Assembly (NCBI GenBank): GCA_037176845.1
Contig: JAYKXP010000065.1
Location: forward strand, 186,001-250,000
DNA length: 64,000 nt
From: Paramarasmius palmivorus
Taxonomy: Eukaryota; Basidiomycota; Agaricomycetes; Agaricales; Marasmiaceae
Direction: 5' to 3'
Shown here: one piece after another, positions 11,306 through 23,534 of the stretch
Layout: the number at the start of each line of letters is the position of its first letter
How positions within the stretch are numbered: position 1 is the first letter of the stretch
The notes under the pieces: model-generated
Database searches by the model: none
Seen by the model: only the letters and a program-made list of their open reading frames with translations
What the model was told of the DNA's origin: nothing
Made by a program: the position numbers and the translations under genes

Positions 11306-13430
11306 CTAATCCGAGCCAACGCTTGCAACCGAAAAAGTGACTCTCCCTTCAGACCAATCGTCAGTCCAGACCACCCAATCCGCCACATCCTTCTTCACAG
11401 AATCCAAATGATCCTCGGGAACACGAAACTCGCACGTGGTATGAATCGAGCGACTCGAAGAGTCGTATGCAAACGCAACGTGAAACTGAAGGAATTGAGA
11501 ACGATACACCGAAAGGCAAGGAAGAACTCACATCTACTTCTTCCTCTTCCCACAGACCCGACCACGCAACATCAGTCAGACACCGAAGTACAGAGGCTGG
11601 CACAAAAGCTGAGGGACACTGCACCACAACGTCGTCCGAGGGACAAGGATACATAGCACGACGAAAAGCACATCTAAGCTTCTCCAGAACACGACCGCGT
11701 CTATGAGCCTCCAGTAGAAGGGGATAAAACCCACGCAGGTAATCGAAAACTGCATCATCAGGAGGATATTTAGGACCGATGACCCTAGAAAATAATCATC
11801 AACATATGAAACGAGATGTGCGGCGACACGTACAAGTGGGTGCACCCACGAACCCCGTTGGTATGCCTCCACACGTCCAAACCATCCCAAGACGAACTAA
11901 GAAGAAGAGTGAGTCCATAGAAAGGAGACACAACGTACAGAACATACTCAGAAGAAGCGCTGATAGTAGAATCTGATTCCATACTATCATCACCGCTGGA
12001 ACTAGAACAGCGAACTCGAGACACAGGCTCTACCTGACCCGGATCCAGCTGTGCACGCACTTCCGCACTTTCGGCATCACTGAAGTCCGAACCGTCGTCG
12101 TCAGAAGCTACAGACATAACAACGTCCCGACTCCCAACCAAACCGGGACGAGAACCAGGGGCAATACTACCCTGCGAGATAGCTCGATCCTCCTCTACAG
12201 TCGACCCAACCTCCGTGTCGACCACCGAAGGAAGTACCTGAATGCGTGGTGCAGATTCCCCAAAAGCTGCAAAGCAACTGTGTACTCTAACAGCCAACTC
12301 CGCTCCCGAAAGCACGTAATAGCGTCTTGAAAGATAGGCCTTATCCAACCTCGCAGTCGACACCGCGACAAAGGAAGGGTGACGGCAAGATAGGGACCAA
12401 GATGTAAGCGCCAATGACCTTTTCATGGTGCCCATGTATAACGCAGGACACAAGGACGAAAACCGTAACACCCAACAACGACCATCTCCTACCCAACGAG
12501 GCACACTAGACAACTCGGAGCTTCGATCCAAGTACTGCTCAGCCGAAAGCATATCGATGGAAGCCCAGCCCCTGTCCTCGTACTTCCGCCTAGCCGACAA
12601 CACAGCACGAGTATCCTTCTTCAAATAGAGAGCACGATTCTCTACAAAAGACGTCCAAGGATACAGGGACACGACCTCGGTAGCAGAAGCAATGTTCATC
12701 ACGAGCGCTAGTGAAACACGGAAATTAGTGAACACGAACACGAAACGCTGCATACAAGGAGTGAAAAGGCAAGAGACTCACTAGAATAAAAACCCAGTAT
12801 AGCACCAACAGGTTCACCCTCTGTAGCGATGACCTGCACACGCTCACCATTACCACCGGTCGCCTTCACGAAATTAAAGACACCCGCGATTTCAGTAACC
12901 TCATATCGATCTGCAACTTCACCGGTGTTGGGTTTTGCCTTGATCAACTCGTCATAAACTGCCTCCACGAAATCCAAAGGTTGTTCTTCACTCAAACGCT
13001 TCCTGCCGTCCATCAACGTAACCATAGGAGAGAAGACATAGCCGCGTTGGAACAAAAAACGTCCAATGAGAAGCACATAATCCTTGGTGACGAAAATATC
13101 CAGATCCGAAGGCGAAAGCTGCCTCCGAGACAAATACTGGACCACGGCAGACCCTGAAACCAGTGCGCCAGTTTCCATTTGAAGCCCGCGAAAGAGATTG
13201 ACGTGGTTCATCCCAAAAAAAGGCTCGTACAACCTCCGCAATCCGAAATACACCGACTCATACTCCAATACTTCACGGCGAATAGAACGTGAAACTCTCT
13301 TGAGGACGGCGAGCTGGGCGGGGGATACGATATGGAAAATCCAATGCTGAACTGTAGCGAGACTTGCAGGAAATTAGGAACGGTCTACACGGAAAAAGGA
13401 GTGAACTCACAGCACGAACAAACGATCCAT
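11306..13430 (-). CDS. Paralog C: nucleotidyltransferase-fold-like orphan protein
   Basis: The ATG at 13430 (MDRLFVL) is joined by a GTGAGT intron to an exon ending VLEYES. The main exon carries GALVSGSAVVQYLSRRQLSP followed by SDLDIFV, which keeps both acidic residues of the D-x-D pair. Later blocks match paralog B: NTGEVADRYEVTEIAGVFNF, SLYPWTSFVENRALYLK and RWVGDGRCWVL. A D/S-rich linker of about 100 residues is longer than in B. The YLRGFYPLLLEAHRR block and a final exon with SIHTTCEFRVPEDH end at 11306. It is probably a tandem duplicate of B, much diverged, and the linker length and acidity differ most. Function is unknown, with the same reservations as for B. Confidence 0.7.
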
Positions 13431-14251
13431 AGTCATAAGAAATCAAAGACATATTGGCTGAAGAACGGGCTTTTATAACGGGTCAACTGGATAGGACGTC
13501 AGCGAAGCACATGGTCGCCCGAGGACAAGCTAACGAAACCCACTCTGTTTGACACATCCATACGATACGCGGACGAGGGGATGTACACAGATACCGCCTC
13601 TGTAATACCTAATCAAGGGGATCAAGGCAGACAGAACCCTATAGCGCAAAAACATGGCAGCAGAGGAGGAGCAAAGGTCAACACAAGAGAAGAGAAGCGG
13701 CATGTTGAACAATGCCCACATGACAGGACATAAAACGACAAGCCGAAACCCGAACGGCCGAAAAGACCGAAAACAGAAAAAGCGTGTCAAGAACTAAAGG
13801 AAAATAGAAAAGAGCAACAGAGTAAACGCGATTGTATCCAGAGGGAACGCTAGCAAAGGACCGGTCAGGAGAGCACAAGGCTTTCGTGGCTTGAAGCCAA
13901 CGGAGGAGAATAAAAAGAAGGGAAACGGAGATGCGAGCCCAGCGACTACCAAAAAGAGTGTGAGAAAGATAGCCGTGGGAGAATTTGTCGAATAGCCTAA
14001 GAAGCAGCGCAAAAAGCCCCCCATAAAGAACGAATTCTCCATTTCATTCCGAACTCGTAACATCTTGCTTCTTTCCATGGTTAGGCCAAAACCTGATTCG
14101 CACTAATCTCAAACGACATTCACCCTTCCCGACGCCAAACAGGGTTCCTTTATCTCACACAAAATGCTGTCGTCCGCGGCCGACCTGATATATCAAGCCT
14201 CAAAGACTCACTTAGTTCACGCCTTTCCTTTCCACAGCCCCCATCATCACC
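13431..14251. other. Intergenic, no gene recognised
   Basis: This separates the compact left cluster from looser chromosome. Only short, poorly coding open frames are present. The stretch before 14252 contains pyrimidine-rich sequence and CCCATCATCACC just upstream of the start codon, as expected of a fungal promoter and leader. Confidence 0.4.
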
Positions 14252-16651
14252 ATGGCCTTCCACAACAGCTCAGGATTTACTATCAACAATGGACACTTTA
14301 CGAGTACCAATAATATAATCCACAATCGCACAGTCGTGAAGGTCACCAAGAAAAAGCAGAGTATCTGGGATGACGTGAGTTGTTTCTGTTCTGGCATCCA
14401 AGTCTAAGGCTGCGAGCTAATGTGTTGATTTCAGTACAGTCATGTCAAACCAGGCGACATACATATTGAGGAGAACATATCCACGACCTCGGTCAGAAGG
14501 GAATATACTAAGGACTGGGATGAGGGATTAAGGAAACAATATGAACTTTGGCGAGATGTCGATGCTCGTCGTAACATCGGAATTGCTCGTCTTCGGGGTG
14601 AAGACAGAGAAGACAACTTTTTATGTGTCACTTACGGTGGGCCCAATGCCTTCAAAGCCAGTTCCGTTCATGTCCCAGTTCTCAGATCACTGATACCATG
14701 CTCTAATAGGCTTTCAAACAAGATTTTGACCAGTTCGCCCACATCAAGTATGTCGATTGGTCTTGCTCGAACGTCAAGGTTACCGAACATCCTTAGGGAC
14801 GCTAATGTCGCACAAATCTTTGGTTACAACGATAACGAACAAGGTTTACCAGCGCTGATATTTTACGACGGTGTGTATCTTTTTCTGAACCTCAGGCTGT
14901 GTCTGTGTTATTCACATGTCATTTCAATAGCTCTCATTCCAATGGCGGTTGTGTTCTTGCCAATCTTGTACTCGTACTTTGCCCATCAAGTACATTCCCA
15001 ATTGACCCATGAAACAATATCTCAACGTTGTTCTATAGTTCGGGAACTCTCGTTGGGCCAACTTGTATGTCTCCTTACGCCCATCATCACAATCTGTATT
15101 AACAGAGACTCCAGCTCATAGGTGAACTATGAGTTGACCCGAGAAATGGCGCTCTTCAGGAAGGACCATGCCCTCCCTCCAGTTCTGGACATCGGCGAGA
15201 ACACCCTTTCCACCCACATTCCCATACAAACATATAGCGACAACTTGAATATCTCACAACTTGAAGAACATTCACCGCTCGGACTATCCTCACAGGAGTT
15301 CGCTTCACTTCCTCGACCCTGGCCAACGAACAAGTCATACCTAGGTCCTGTGCTATTATCCTTCCCCGGTGCGATACAATCGGACCATTGCTAGATTGTT
15401 GGCTGCCAGGGAAAGATGGCATTATGGACTTTGGAGAGTGCAGGGTAGAATGAAGGAGAGTCAGGTTTTGAGGGATGATGGCTTGGTGCGGTATGTATGC
15501 AAAAGCTGGGTGTCGGATTGACCAGAGGTATAGGTTTACTGTCACTTTGACGGAGATACAAGACTCGGACTTTCAAGGAGTAGGCTTACAGTGACTTATC
15601 GGTTATCTCCTGGTGAGGAATGGGAGATTCTGGCGGAATCATGGCTTGCTCTGTTCAGCCAACTCGGGATTTATGAAGATGATTGTGAGAGTTATAGTAA
15701 GTCTTTAGTGTTGTCATGTTTGACCTGTTTGTTGACTTGGTCTAGTTATACTTCATAGTTTTATTCTTTGCCTTGAACGCACTTTACCGCACAAGAAACC
15801 TAGTAATATCCCCTGGAATGTCTATCTGTTCATACGACCCGTTCCCCGTCCATCTGAGGACGATGCTATCTGGAGATCTTGGCTGGAGGGTGAGAAGTAT
15901 TTCTAGTCCTTCGATACCTTGGGCAAGAAAAGGTGTCTGAGCTTGTAGAAGCACGTTTAGGATTGCCGAGCTTTGAAATTGTATCCTCAATCTCTGTCAT
16001 CCACGGGACTTGGTTCTGGAGCCACTACGACGCCATTCAGAAACTGCACACCTCCAAAGGCTTTAACTCTACCACGACGGACTTGGCTCTTTCCCTTGGT
16101 TTTTCTATTCTCGAAGTCATTGGGGCCGAGAGTCGATTCGAGGATCTCGAGGAGCCGAGATCTTATACATTACCACCAGCTGGCGACAAACCCCAAGGTA
16201 TGTTTAAACCAATATTCCGTATCCTCAGCTTGGTACTTACTATTTAAATCAATAGGCAAACGTGCAAGTCGGGTATCCAGCGTAGAGGAGCCAGGAGCGG
16301 TGGATATAAAAACCTCAGAATTGGCTAGAAACACTCCAACAAGTTTTAGGCGTGCACGACTACGAGACGACACGCGTGAAGTCAAGGACTTTGGAAAAGA
16401 GGGGTCTCGGTCAGCACGAGAAGATGAAAAACTCGTAGATTCAATGACAATAGATCACCTTGACGGGGCCGGAGAATGCGACCCAGACGTGCCAGGTAAA
16501 CCTAGACTTTTACTCGATATTGACACTTCTGGCACCTGGTTGTACAGGTAGCTCTCCAAATTCTGTTGGGGCTTTTGGTTTTGATTACGAGCGACTCATT
16601 GAACGCTTGCTGTTCCTTTTACTGGGTATCTTATTTATGCGAAGTGCGTAG
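14252..16651 (+). CDS. Agaric family protein with C-terminal hydrophobic tail
   Basis: The start MAFHNSSGFTINNGHFTSTN has the N/T-rich opening typical of a large family in mushroom genomes (from memory). Next is a block YSHVKPGDIHIEENISTTSV, then RLRGEDREDNFLCVTYGGPN. A GTATGT...CTTAG intron leads to VAQIFGYNDNEQGLPALIFYD. Later exons carry RYRFTVTLTEIQDSD, WEILAESWLALFSQLGI and WNVYLFIRP. The last exon, after a GTAAAC...GTACAG intron, ends with YERLIERLLFLLLGILFMRS at 16651. That is a hydrophobic, probably tail-anchoring segment. The first 200 residues resemble a degenerate protein-kinase N-lobe arrangement in the relatives I recall, but I see no catalytic motifs. The function is unknown. 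Exon borders between 15120 and 15600 are uncertain. Confidence 0.65.
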
Positions 16652-17148
16652 AATATCCTGTAGACGTAGAACTTCAGTTGTAATACAGTTGTTGCCACTC
16701 TCTCTGAATTCCCCGATCGCAAGGAGCTGCGAGTGAGCGGAGCGCGTCGAGTAGACGAAACCTTGATCTAGCTAGCCAATGAAGTGTCATCGCGAAAGGT
16801 TTTGGTGAATATACCGGCTCATCCATACATACAGCTTTACGATTATAGAGTATGCACACGGACTATCCCTTGTAGCTTTGCATCATTAACCATTTGGTGA
16901 TTATAAATTGAGTCGACGATCAAACATGATCTATTTGTTGAAGCTTGAAGTTTGAATGATGCCGCCGTTCAGCTCCGAGTCAAGAAACGCGCGGATCTAC
17001 GCCTGTATTCTGAGGTCGAGAAAGGTTTCATCATAAAATTTAAATAGTGCGTCACGCGTAGGGAATATGGAGAATAAATAAAAAAGCGTCCTTTCTTGAA
17101 AGCTGGTGAAGATCCGACTCCTTCAAGCGTATCCAATTAAACCTAAAC
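16652..17148. other. Intergenic, tail-to-tail gap
   Basis: This holds the 3' ends of two convergent genes. I see no coding sequence and no structured RNA. It is A/T-richer than its flanks around 16870-17080, as expected for fungal 3' regions. Confidence 0.4.
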
Positions 17149-19366
17149 CTAGGCATCGAGTCCATCTCCAGCCGCCTCTGACAACGGCTTTGGGTTCGTA
17201 AACGCAGTTCCCTCAACTGGACACACTGTCCCAGGTTCGGGCAACGTCCCGTTGAGGAAATAAGTACGGAGAGCGTTTTCGGTACAGAAAGATGGGGCGG
17301 AGATGGCTGCGTGCTATTGAAAGATCAGGATGATTCGTATCAGGAAGGCTGAGGAAGTAAAAGGTAAAACTAACCCCGGCATAATCTTGGGTGAGTACAA
17401 CGGATCCAGGGAAGCCTTGCGAGACGACGTGCGCCCTATAAGAAGAGAATAATTTGATGGGTAACTGGCGTATCCGGTTCTTGAATAACACTTACGCATG
17501 AAGGGGTGTTACGGGATCTGTAGACATATTGGATTAGAATGAAGCAAGTCGGATTTACAGTAAAAGACATACCAGCGCTGTTACCAATAAGCAAAATAGG
17601 ATGACTCGTGTTTCCTGAAATCGGTCCTGATGTTCACCTGTTAGCTCCATTCGGGTCAGAGGAAAACACGAAATACCTCTGAAGAATGTCTTGGGAATCT
17701 CTGGCCAGTGACTATCACGTCACAGTGCTTCAATTTCAGTACGTGTACAGCAGAGATACGCGTGAGAGCCCACCTGCAAGAGATCCTCGCCCCAGCAGCC
17801 AAATCCACCCACCCCGACACCTTCTCACTCTCTTTATAATGTTTCCTCGCCTCTTCGAGACTAGACGGAACAACATCACCATCATTACACCGTATAGCAG
17901 TCTGCGCATCCGGGACTTGTTCATAATCAAACACTTGCTTTTCGGGGTTGCAAGAGGTGCACTGGAAAGTCGTTTGCCCAGACAACGACCACAGCGTCGT
18001 CCCATTTCCTGCTTCGAGGTCTGCCAACCCAGTGGCTATAACAGACCACGTTGCGAAGGGGAAGTATAACCCAGGGTTGAAGATGAAGGAACGGAGGAGT
18101 GTGTAGTCGATGAGTCCGTACGATTGAGCAGTACGCACTGCGATGGGTGCTTCGAGGACAGAGGTGTACAGTCTATTCAGTCTGGCTTCGATAGCCTCGG
18201 GTGATTCGGCGTAAAAGCCACAGAGAGAGGGTCCGGCGGCGTGACAGTCTTTGAAGAACCATTGGAGGGCTTTATCGGAGTCGAGGAAGTTGTCTTTCCA
18301 GTTTGCTGTGTAGATCAGTGTTATTATCACGATTTGGATGATGAAGGAGTTTTTTTTTTCGACGTACTGGTGTAGTAGTCACCCGCGACGTCGATTACGC
18401 CGTCGATGACTAGGCGTTCTACTTTGTCCTGGAGAGAAGGATTCGATGAGACAAAACGAGGTATATGTGGGTAGCAAACGTACTGGGAACATGGCGGCAA
18501 AAGTTGCACCGAGGACTGAACCGTATCTTGAAAAAGCAGTGAGTCAAAATTCGCATAAGTATGATAAATCTGTACTACTCACGAGATACCCCAATACTGA
18601 ATTTTTTCTCTCCCGTGAGCTTCGTTTATACGAAGCATATCTCGTGCCGTATGGTCAGTCTGGATATGAGGAAGAACGTCGGCAAGACGTTCCCCAGCAA
18701 GAATTCCCTCGATCTTGCTACGAGCCCATAGATTTGAAACATACTGCGCAGAGTCGTTCTGCCCTAGATTGATGGAAGCTCCCCATAGTGCACGTTCCTC
18801 GGGTGTTTCAAAGTAAGATACTTTAGGAGTCGAACGCGCTACACCTACACAGCAATCAGGCCTATCCAAGGACCAAGACAAACTTATCCAAATCCAACGC
18901 ACCTCTGGGATCAAAACTAACAATATCAAATTCCGGTCCAACCGTTTTCGCCAGCCTTTTCCCATACACACGTAAATCGTTTATACCACTCCCGCCTGGA
19001 CCACCGGGGTTGTAGATGACTGGACCGCGATATTCTGGGCTGGAGATGGAGATGTTGGCTTTGATACGGATGAGTGCGATGGCGGCGGATTGTCCTGAAG
19101 GGTCGGAGTAGTTGAGGGGGACTTGGAGGCGACCGCATTCGAAGGTGGTTGTGTCGTAACAGGGCTGCCATGCGAGTTCTTTGGTGGGTTCGATCTGGGA
19201 GGTGATGAGTGGTGCCGGTGAGTGGCGGTGATGCGATGAGGCTTACCGACGCCCAAGACGACTCGGACCAAGTGTCTGTGTCTGTGTCTGTTTCTGCACA
19301 ATGGGCTAGCCTGAGGCCGAAGAGTAGAGCCGAAACGAGGCGCAGGGATCTACTTTTGGAAGTCAT
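17149..19366 (-). CDS. Secreted TAP-like serine peptidase (S33 family)
   Basis: An alpha/beta-hydrolase of the tripeptidyl-aminopeptidase-like group, expected to release short N-terminal peptides outside the cell. The start MTSKSRSLRLVSALLFGLRL is a signal peptide ending near AHCAE. The domains follow the family order: WQPCYDTTTFECGRLQVPLN, the oxyanion segment YNPGGPGGSG, FDPRGV, and the nucleophile WGISYGSVLGATF. The GISYGS motif is split by an intron inside the catalytic serine region. The cap follows, then LLIGNSADPVTPLHA with the catalytic Asp, and DYAGH with the catalytic His. The C-terminal TAP domain reads YFLNGTLPEPGTVCPVEG. All three catalytic residues are present across about ten short exons, so it is probably active. 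A TATA-like box lies about 65 bp upstream of the start. Confidence 0.88.
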
Positions 19367-19430
19367 AGTCGTGAAAAGAAGGCAGAGTAAAAGAGGAATA
19401 TAGGTTGTTGTTGGGCGATTCCACTGGTTT

Positions 19431-19438
19431 CTTTTATA
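19431..19438 (-). promoter_or_regulatory. TATA-like box for the S33 peptidase gene
   Basis: TATAAAAG on the minus strand, about 65 bp before the start codon at 19366. The position and sequence fit a core promoter of a well-expressed secreted fungal enzyme. Confidence 0.5.
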
Positions 19439-19444
19439 CTGTAC

Positions 19445-21060
19445 ACGTTCCAGGTGCGACAAGGTAGGAACCTGAGACCATTGCGTACGTTGTACGTCAC
19501 TAGTTAGATATATATCATTCGCGCGCGAACGGAGGAGGTGGCTTCCGAATCCGAGGAATGAGAAGCGTGGTTTTGCGTTGGAGAAAAGCTATTGAACGAA
19601 GGCCATGTAACCCATATCCGCAGCTTCGTAGGGGGTATCGGTTTACCGATATGCTGCTGCCTGCACCGCTTCGATGGGATTGAAAGGAAAGGGACTTCAG
19701 CTTGATGTGAAGTGGGAGTGATGGGATTTCCGGCATGAACTGGAACTGAGTATACTCCACGAGGGTAAATGACTTTTTGGAGCATCAGTGGCGGTATTGT
19801 ACAGGTAAGGCGTTGATCAGATATTAGTGCGTATTCAAAAAACCTAGAAAGTCTGCGAAGGAGTGTCAGTGCAAAGGTTGCGATTGTCAGTCCAAGTTCA
19901 CGCACCTGCGATAGTGAGCCGCGACTAGCCCATCTACGGTTTACTCGTCCAATATCAACGCTCGTACGTGCCCTAGTATCGACGAATTGAGACACTGTCG
20001 CGCTCAACAAAAGTGTGGAGCTCGATTGCAGCCCAACTTTCTTGGCAGGCGCAGCTTCAATCCCATGAGGTGCCCTTGTTGCATGATGAAAAGAAAGAAG
20101 GTGACGAAATACTCGGCTTAGGCTAATCTAGCAGCTAAAATGACAGCTTCAACACAAGTTCTCAGGGAAAGGAGCGGGAAAGTACGCACGAATAGGTAAG
20201 GATCTACCGCTCAATGACCCGTGTAGGGTTCTTGGAGAAAACCTGGGAAAGCCAATCTCCACCTGTCTGTCAATGATTGAATGTTGCTGTGTAGGTGATC
20301 TGAAGCAAATCCCGATGCTGAAGGAAAATCGGTATGTGACGGTAGCCGTGATAGATATCACAGTAGGCTGAGTAGACCGAAATTCTGACTCCCGCGATCT
20401 TTCGCCACGAATTCTACCCTGAGGTTCTCAGTTTCTTCACTGCTGGCACCATGGCCTAAATCGTCAACGGGACAAGGAGGTTTGTTCTTTGCAAAAAGCT
20501 GCCATTACCTTGGAAGCGTTCCGGTTGCAACCAAACGTTTTGCGGAAGGTGTGGTGGTGGTTCAAGCGGATTGACATTCCTTTCCTCATGTGAGCTAGGT
20601 GTAGTACCTGGTGATTGATAAGATACTCCGAGCACGACTGAGCAGAGGAAGTGTACTTGCTTTCACGTTTTGAGAGCTGTACGAGCCTAAGGAAGCAGGA
20701 GAACCATGATGAAAAGCGTAACACGAAAATGAACCCTCCGTTGTCTTCTTAAATCGCACTGTTGAGATCGTAGCGAGGAGGATATATTTCACGAGGATGC
20801 ATTGTTGTGGATAGCGAAGAAGAAGAATATTCTGTGGCAGTGCTGATTTGGATTCTTCGCTTCCACCCATTCTCGTCTACCATATTCTGGGCTACTTCAC
20901 AATGTCCATGTCTACATCCGATTCAAGTTGGTCTTTCGTCGCGAAACATGGCTCCTATAGGATATATCTGCAAGACGAACCTTGACCTCTCCTTCGTTTC
21001 CTACTACCAGTTTCAATCTCCAGCACTCACCCTCATATTCAACCACTGTCATAATATATC
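19445..21060. other. Long intergenic region, no gene supported
   Basis: Open frames of up to about 170 codons occur (for example minus strand 19504-20010), but composition is not protein-like and no splice structure supports them. I see no transposon termini, RNA gene or simple repeat. It may hold old, decayed sequence, as the pseudogene at its right end suggests. Confidence 0.35.
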
Positions 21061-21073
21061 TACAGTATGGGGA

Positions 21074-21300
21074 AACTGGACTTGGAACGCTACCAGTAGC
21101 TACCCTTGGTGGTATTCTTATTTCGTTGGATTTATTCGCCGGGCTTGTGCACGTAGATGATGAAGAGGTATGTATACTTCACTCGTTGCCTCACCACTTT
21201 TCTCACTTTTGCACGAATATCAACGAAAATAGTTCACCAAATGCCTTCAGACTCAATATCAACGCCTCAAACAGTCTATCTCCCTTCACACGTGATGTAC
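21074..21300 (+). pseudogene. Decayed copy of the small membrane protein at 26210
   Basis: The bases from about 21074 (GGGAAACTGGACTTGGAACG) align by eye with 26230 onward in the intact gene. The shared landmarks are the CTACCCTTGG block, GATTTATTCGCC and the terminal GATGATGAAGAGGTATGTAT. The copy lacks about 50 bp in the middle. It has shifted frames (NWTWNATS in one frame, LGGILIS in another), and its remnants continue through the intron into a damaged second exon near 21235-21300. It is a non-functional duplicate about 5 kb from its relative, with the BTB and HET genes in between. Confidence 0.6.
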
Positions 21301-21708
21301 TACCAGGCGTATAGGACATGTAGTTGAGGCTCAGGCTTTACGATACTACTCGTGGACACGGATCGTCACCCGTAGCTCTACACAACCAACCAGGGAGCAT
21401 GTGTATCATGGGAACAGGACCTCAACGAACGACCGCTGAAAACACCTCAAGCTTGGCCGCACCTTCTCCGAACACCGCGGCTATTCGATCGGCTGCGGCT
21501 CAAGTTACCTTACGCACTTTGCCTGCGTATAAGGTCACGGTTCCATTACAATCTGCGAGAATCATTCTTCTTGGTGCTATTCACTACTGCGCTTCAATAA
21601 AGTTTAATCTTGATCCTCGTGGGCAAGACTCAATATAAATACATGTACGCCATCTCGCTTTCTTTTCCTTCACGCCCCCCGCTGAGGCAGAAGAAAGTCG
21701 AGATCAAG

Positions 21709-22698
21709 ATGTTGCAAGAGTATCAATGCCCTGGTAAGCCCGTCCTCGAAATACCCCCGCTTCGTCCCTCAATCAATTCAACTTTTGACTAGCTTCCGAC
21801 GAATGTCAACTATTCATCGATATCACCCTCGAATCTGCCGACGGGCAAAAATTTGGAGCCCACTCAAAAACCCTGGAGGTATACAACGGAGCTTTCCCCA
21901 TCGTCGGGACAGTGATCCATGATATCAACGATATCGTGTACCTCACCGAAGATGCCGACATACTTGTTCTCCTCCTCAAATTTTCGCATAACGAGCCGCT
22001 GCCTGAGCTCACACCTCTCGGGATCGATACAGTTCTTGCGCTCGCGGAAGCAGCAGACAAGTACGAAAACCATTTTGCTCTTTCCGCGTGTAGGACTGCG
22101 TTGAGGTATGGAGTTCTTTATCGAGTAACTTGTAACTCACTAAAATATCTGTAGTCATCTCGCCCACCAATCTCCCATCAACGCTCTCCGCGTTGTTTCC
22201 TACAAGCTAGCTTTCAAAGATTACACCGAAATCGATGAGCTCGTTCGTTCGACGATGGACATTCCGACGCACAGGATGGTGGAGGTAATGAAACATAACC
22301 TGCAGATTTATTTAACCTATGTAAGTGCACCAGAGTTCGACTTGTTTTGGACTTTCTGCTGACATCCGGGTATCTAGACGCTCTACAAAGAGATGTACAT
22401 GAAAGCCATCGAAGCGTTTCGTTTGGTTCTGGCTAACGACAAACTCCTGTCGGACGAATACGCTCGATCCTGCCCAAGATATGGCAAAGCGGCTGTGATC
22501 TTCAACGCTCTACTTATGCGTCTTCAGAGCCCAACAGAAGATAAGATCGAGGAGGCGAGGGGTGTAGCAGAAGCTGCGATTGGACCTGGTATCTCTTTGA
22601 GGAATAAGAATTGGAACTCTTGGGTGTGTCGGTTGAAGGATGAAGTTTTGGGATTACCTACATGGGGGAAGGTAGAGCTTAGTATTGAGGGACGCTGA
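21709..22698 (+). CDS. BTB/POZ-domain protein
   Basis: The ATG at 21709 (MLQEYQCP) splices through a GTAAGC...GACTAG intron to SDECQLFIDITLESADGQKF, followed by GAHSKTLEVYNGAFP, the start of a BTB fold. Next come IVYLTEDADILVLLLKFSHN and LALAEAADKYENHFALSACR, the helical core of mushroom BTB proteins. Further introns lead to a helical C-terminus ending LSIEGR. In this lineage-expanded family the BTB fold usually dimerises or recruits partners such as Cullin-3, and individual roles are unknown. There is no second domain, signal peptide or membrane segment. Length (about 270 residues) is normal for the family. Confidence 0.8.
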
Positions 22699-23534
22699 TA
22701 CATGGTGCCATTATGTGTGGAAAGTATTGAATAAATCCTACGTTTACTTTTCAATATGATTCTTCGAGGGAAACAGGTGGCGTACTCACAGTTGCATCAA
22801 TCATGGCATGTTTTCTTTGCCCAATATACAACATCGCTGGCCGTGAAGATGCGTCGCCGTTTTTGAGGACATAGTCATAGTCATTGGCAGGAGATGCCTG
22901 ATGAACAAGTTCGAGATAAGAGACTATGGGTGTTCGGCCTCTTCCTAGGCAGTAGGGTGAGGTGAATGAACGCACCACAAGGTCCTATTGAATGTGAGTA
23001 CGTCGTTGGAACCAGGTACTGTATGTGGCAGTGCCAGTTCTCGAAATTCTTCATCCAAACCACCATGTCCTCAGACTCTTCGCTGCGATTTTTTTCTCGT
23101 TTACTACGTGTCATATCGTATTCTGGACTACCCAACGGGACCCTGAATGTATAATCCGACTTTGCCGACTTTCGACATCTCAATATTGAATTTCGTCTCA
23201 CAAATCCACATTCAACTTGATATTTCGCCCACTTGAAGTTTTAGGGAGTACTTGCACATTGCCCAAGGGTAAACGAGTTTGACTTTGCCATTAGGTGCGT
23301 TTTTGTACTTGATTTATTGTTATGCGGATTATTGAACTCGTACTTTAGCTGCTGCCACTATGGATAGCTCATCGCATCGGCATCCATTCCAAACGTTTGT
23401 GGGAAGAAGAGGTTGTCACCTGTTGTTGGGCTTTTGCTTTTGTTCCTCTACCGCCATTGTCAACGACTCGGACAGCATCATCGAAACCTTTAGTTCTGTC
23501 AATGTCCTCTGGCACGCATTCGAACGGGGCGCCG
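22699..23534. other. Intergenic, no gene recognised
   Basis: Short frames only. The right end is the promoter of the HET gene starting at 23535. An alternative upstream start or exon for that gene near 23360 cannot be excluded. Confidence 0.35.

Noticed and set aside
19504..20010. Minus-strand frame of 168 codons
   Set aside because: No start context, domain, splice pattern or composition typical of the neighbouring genes. Likely a chance frame.
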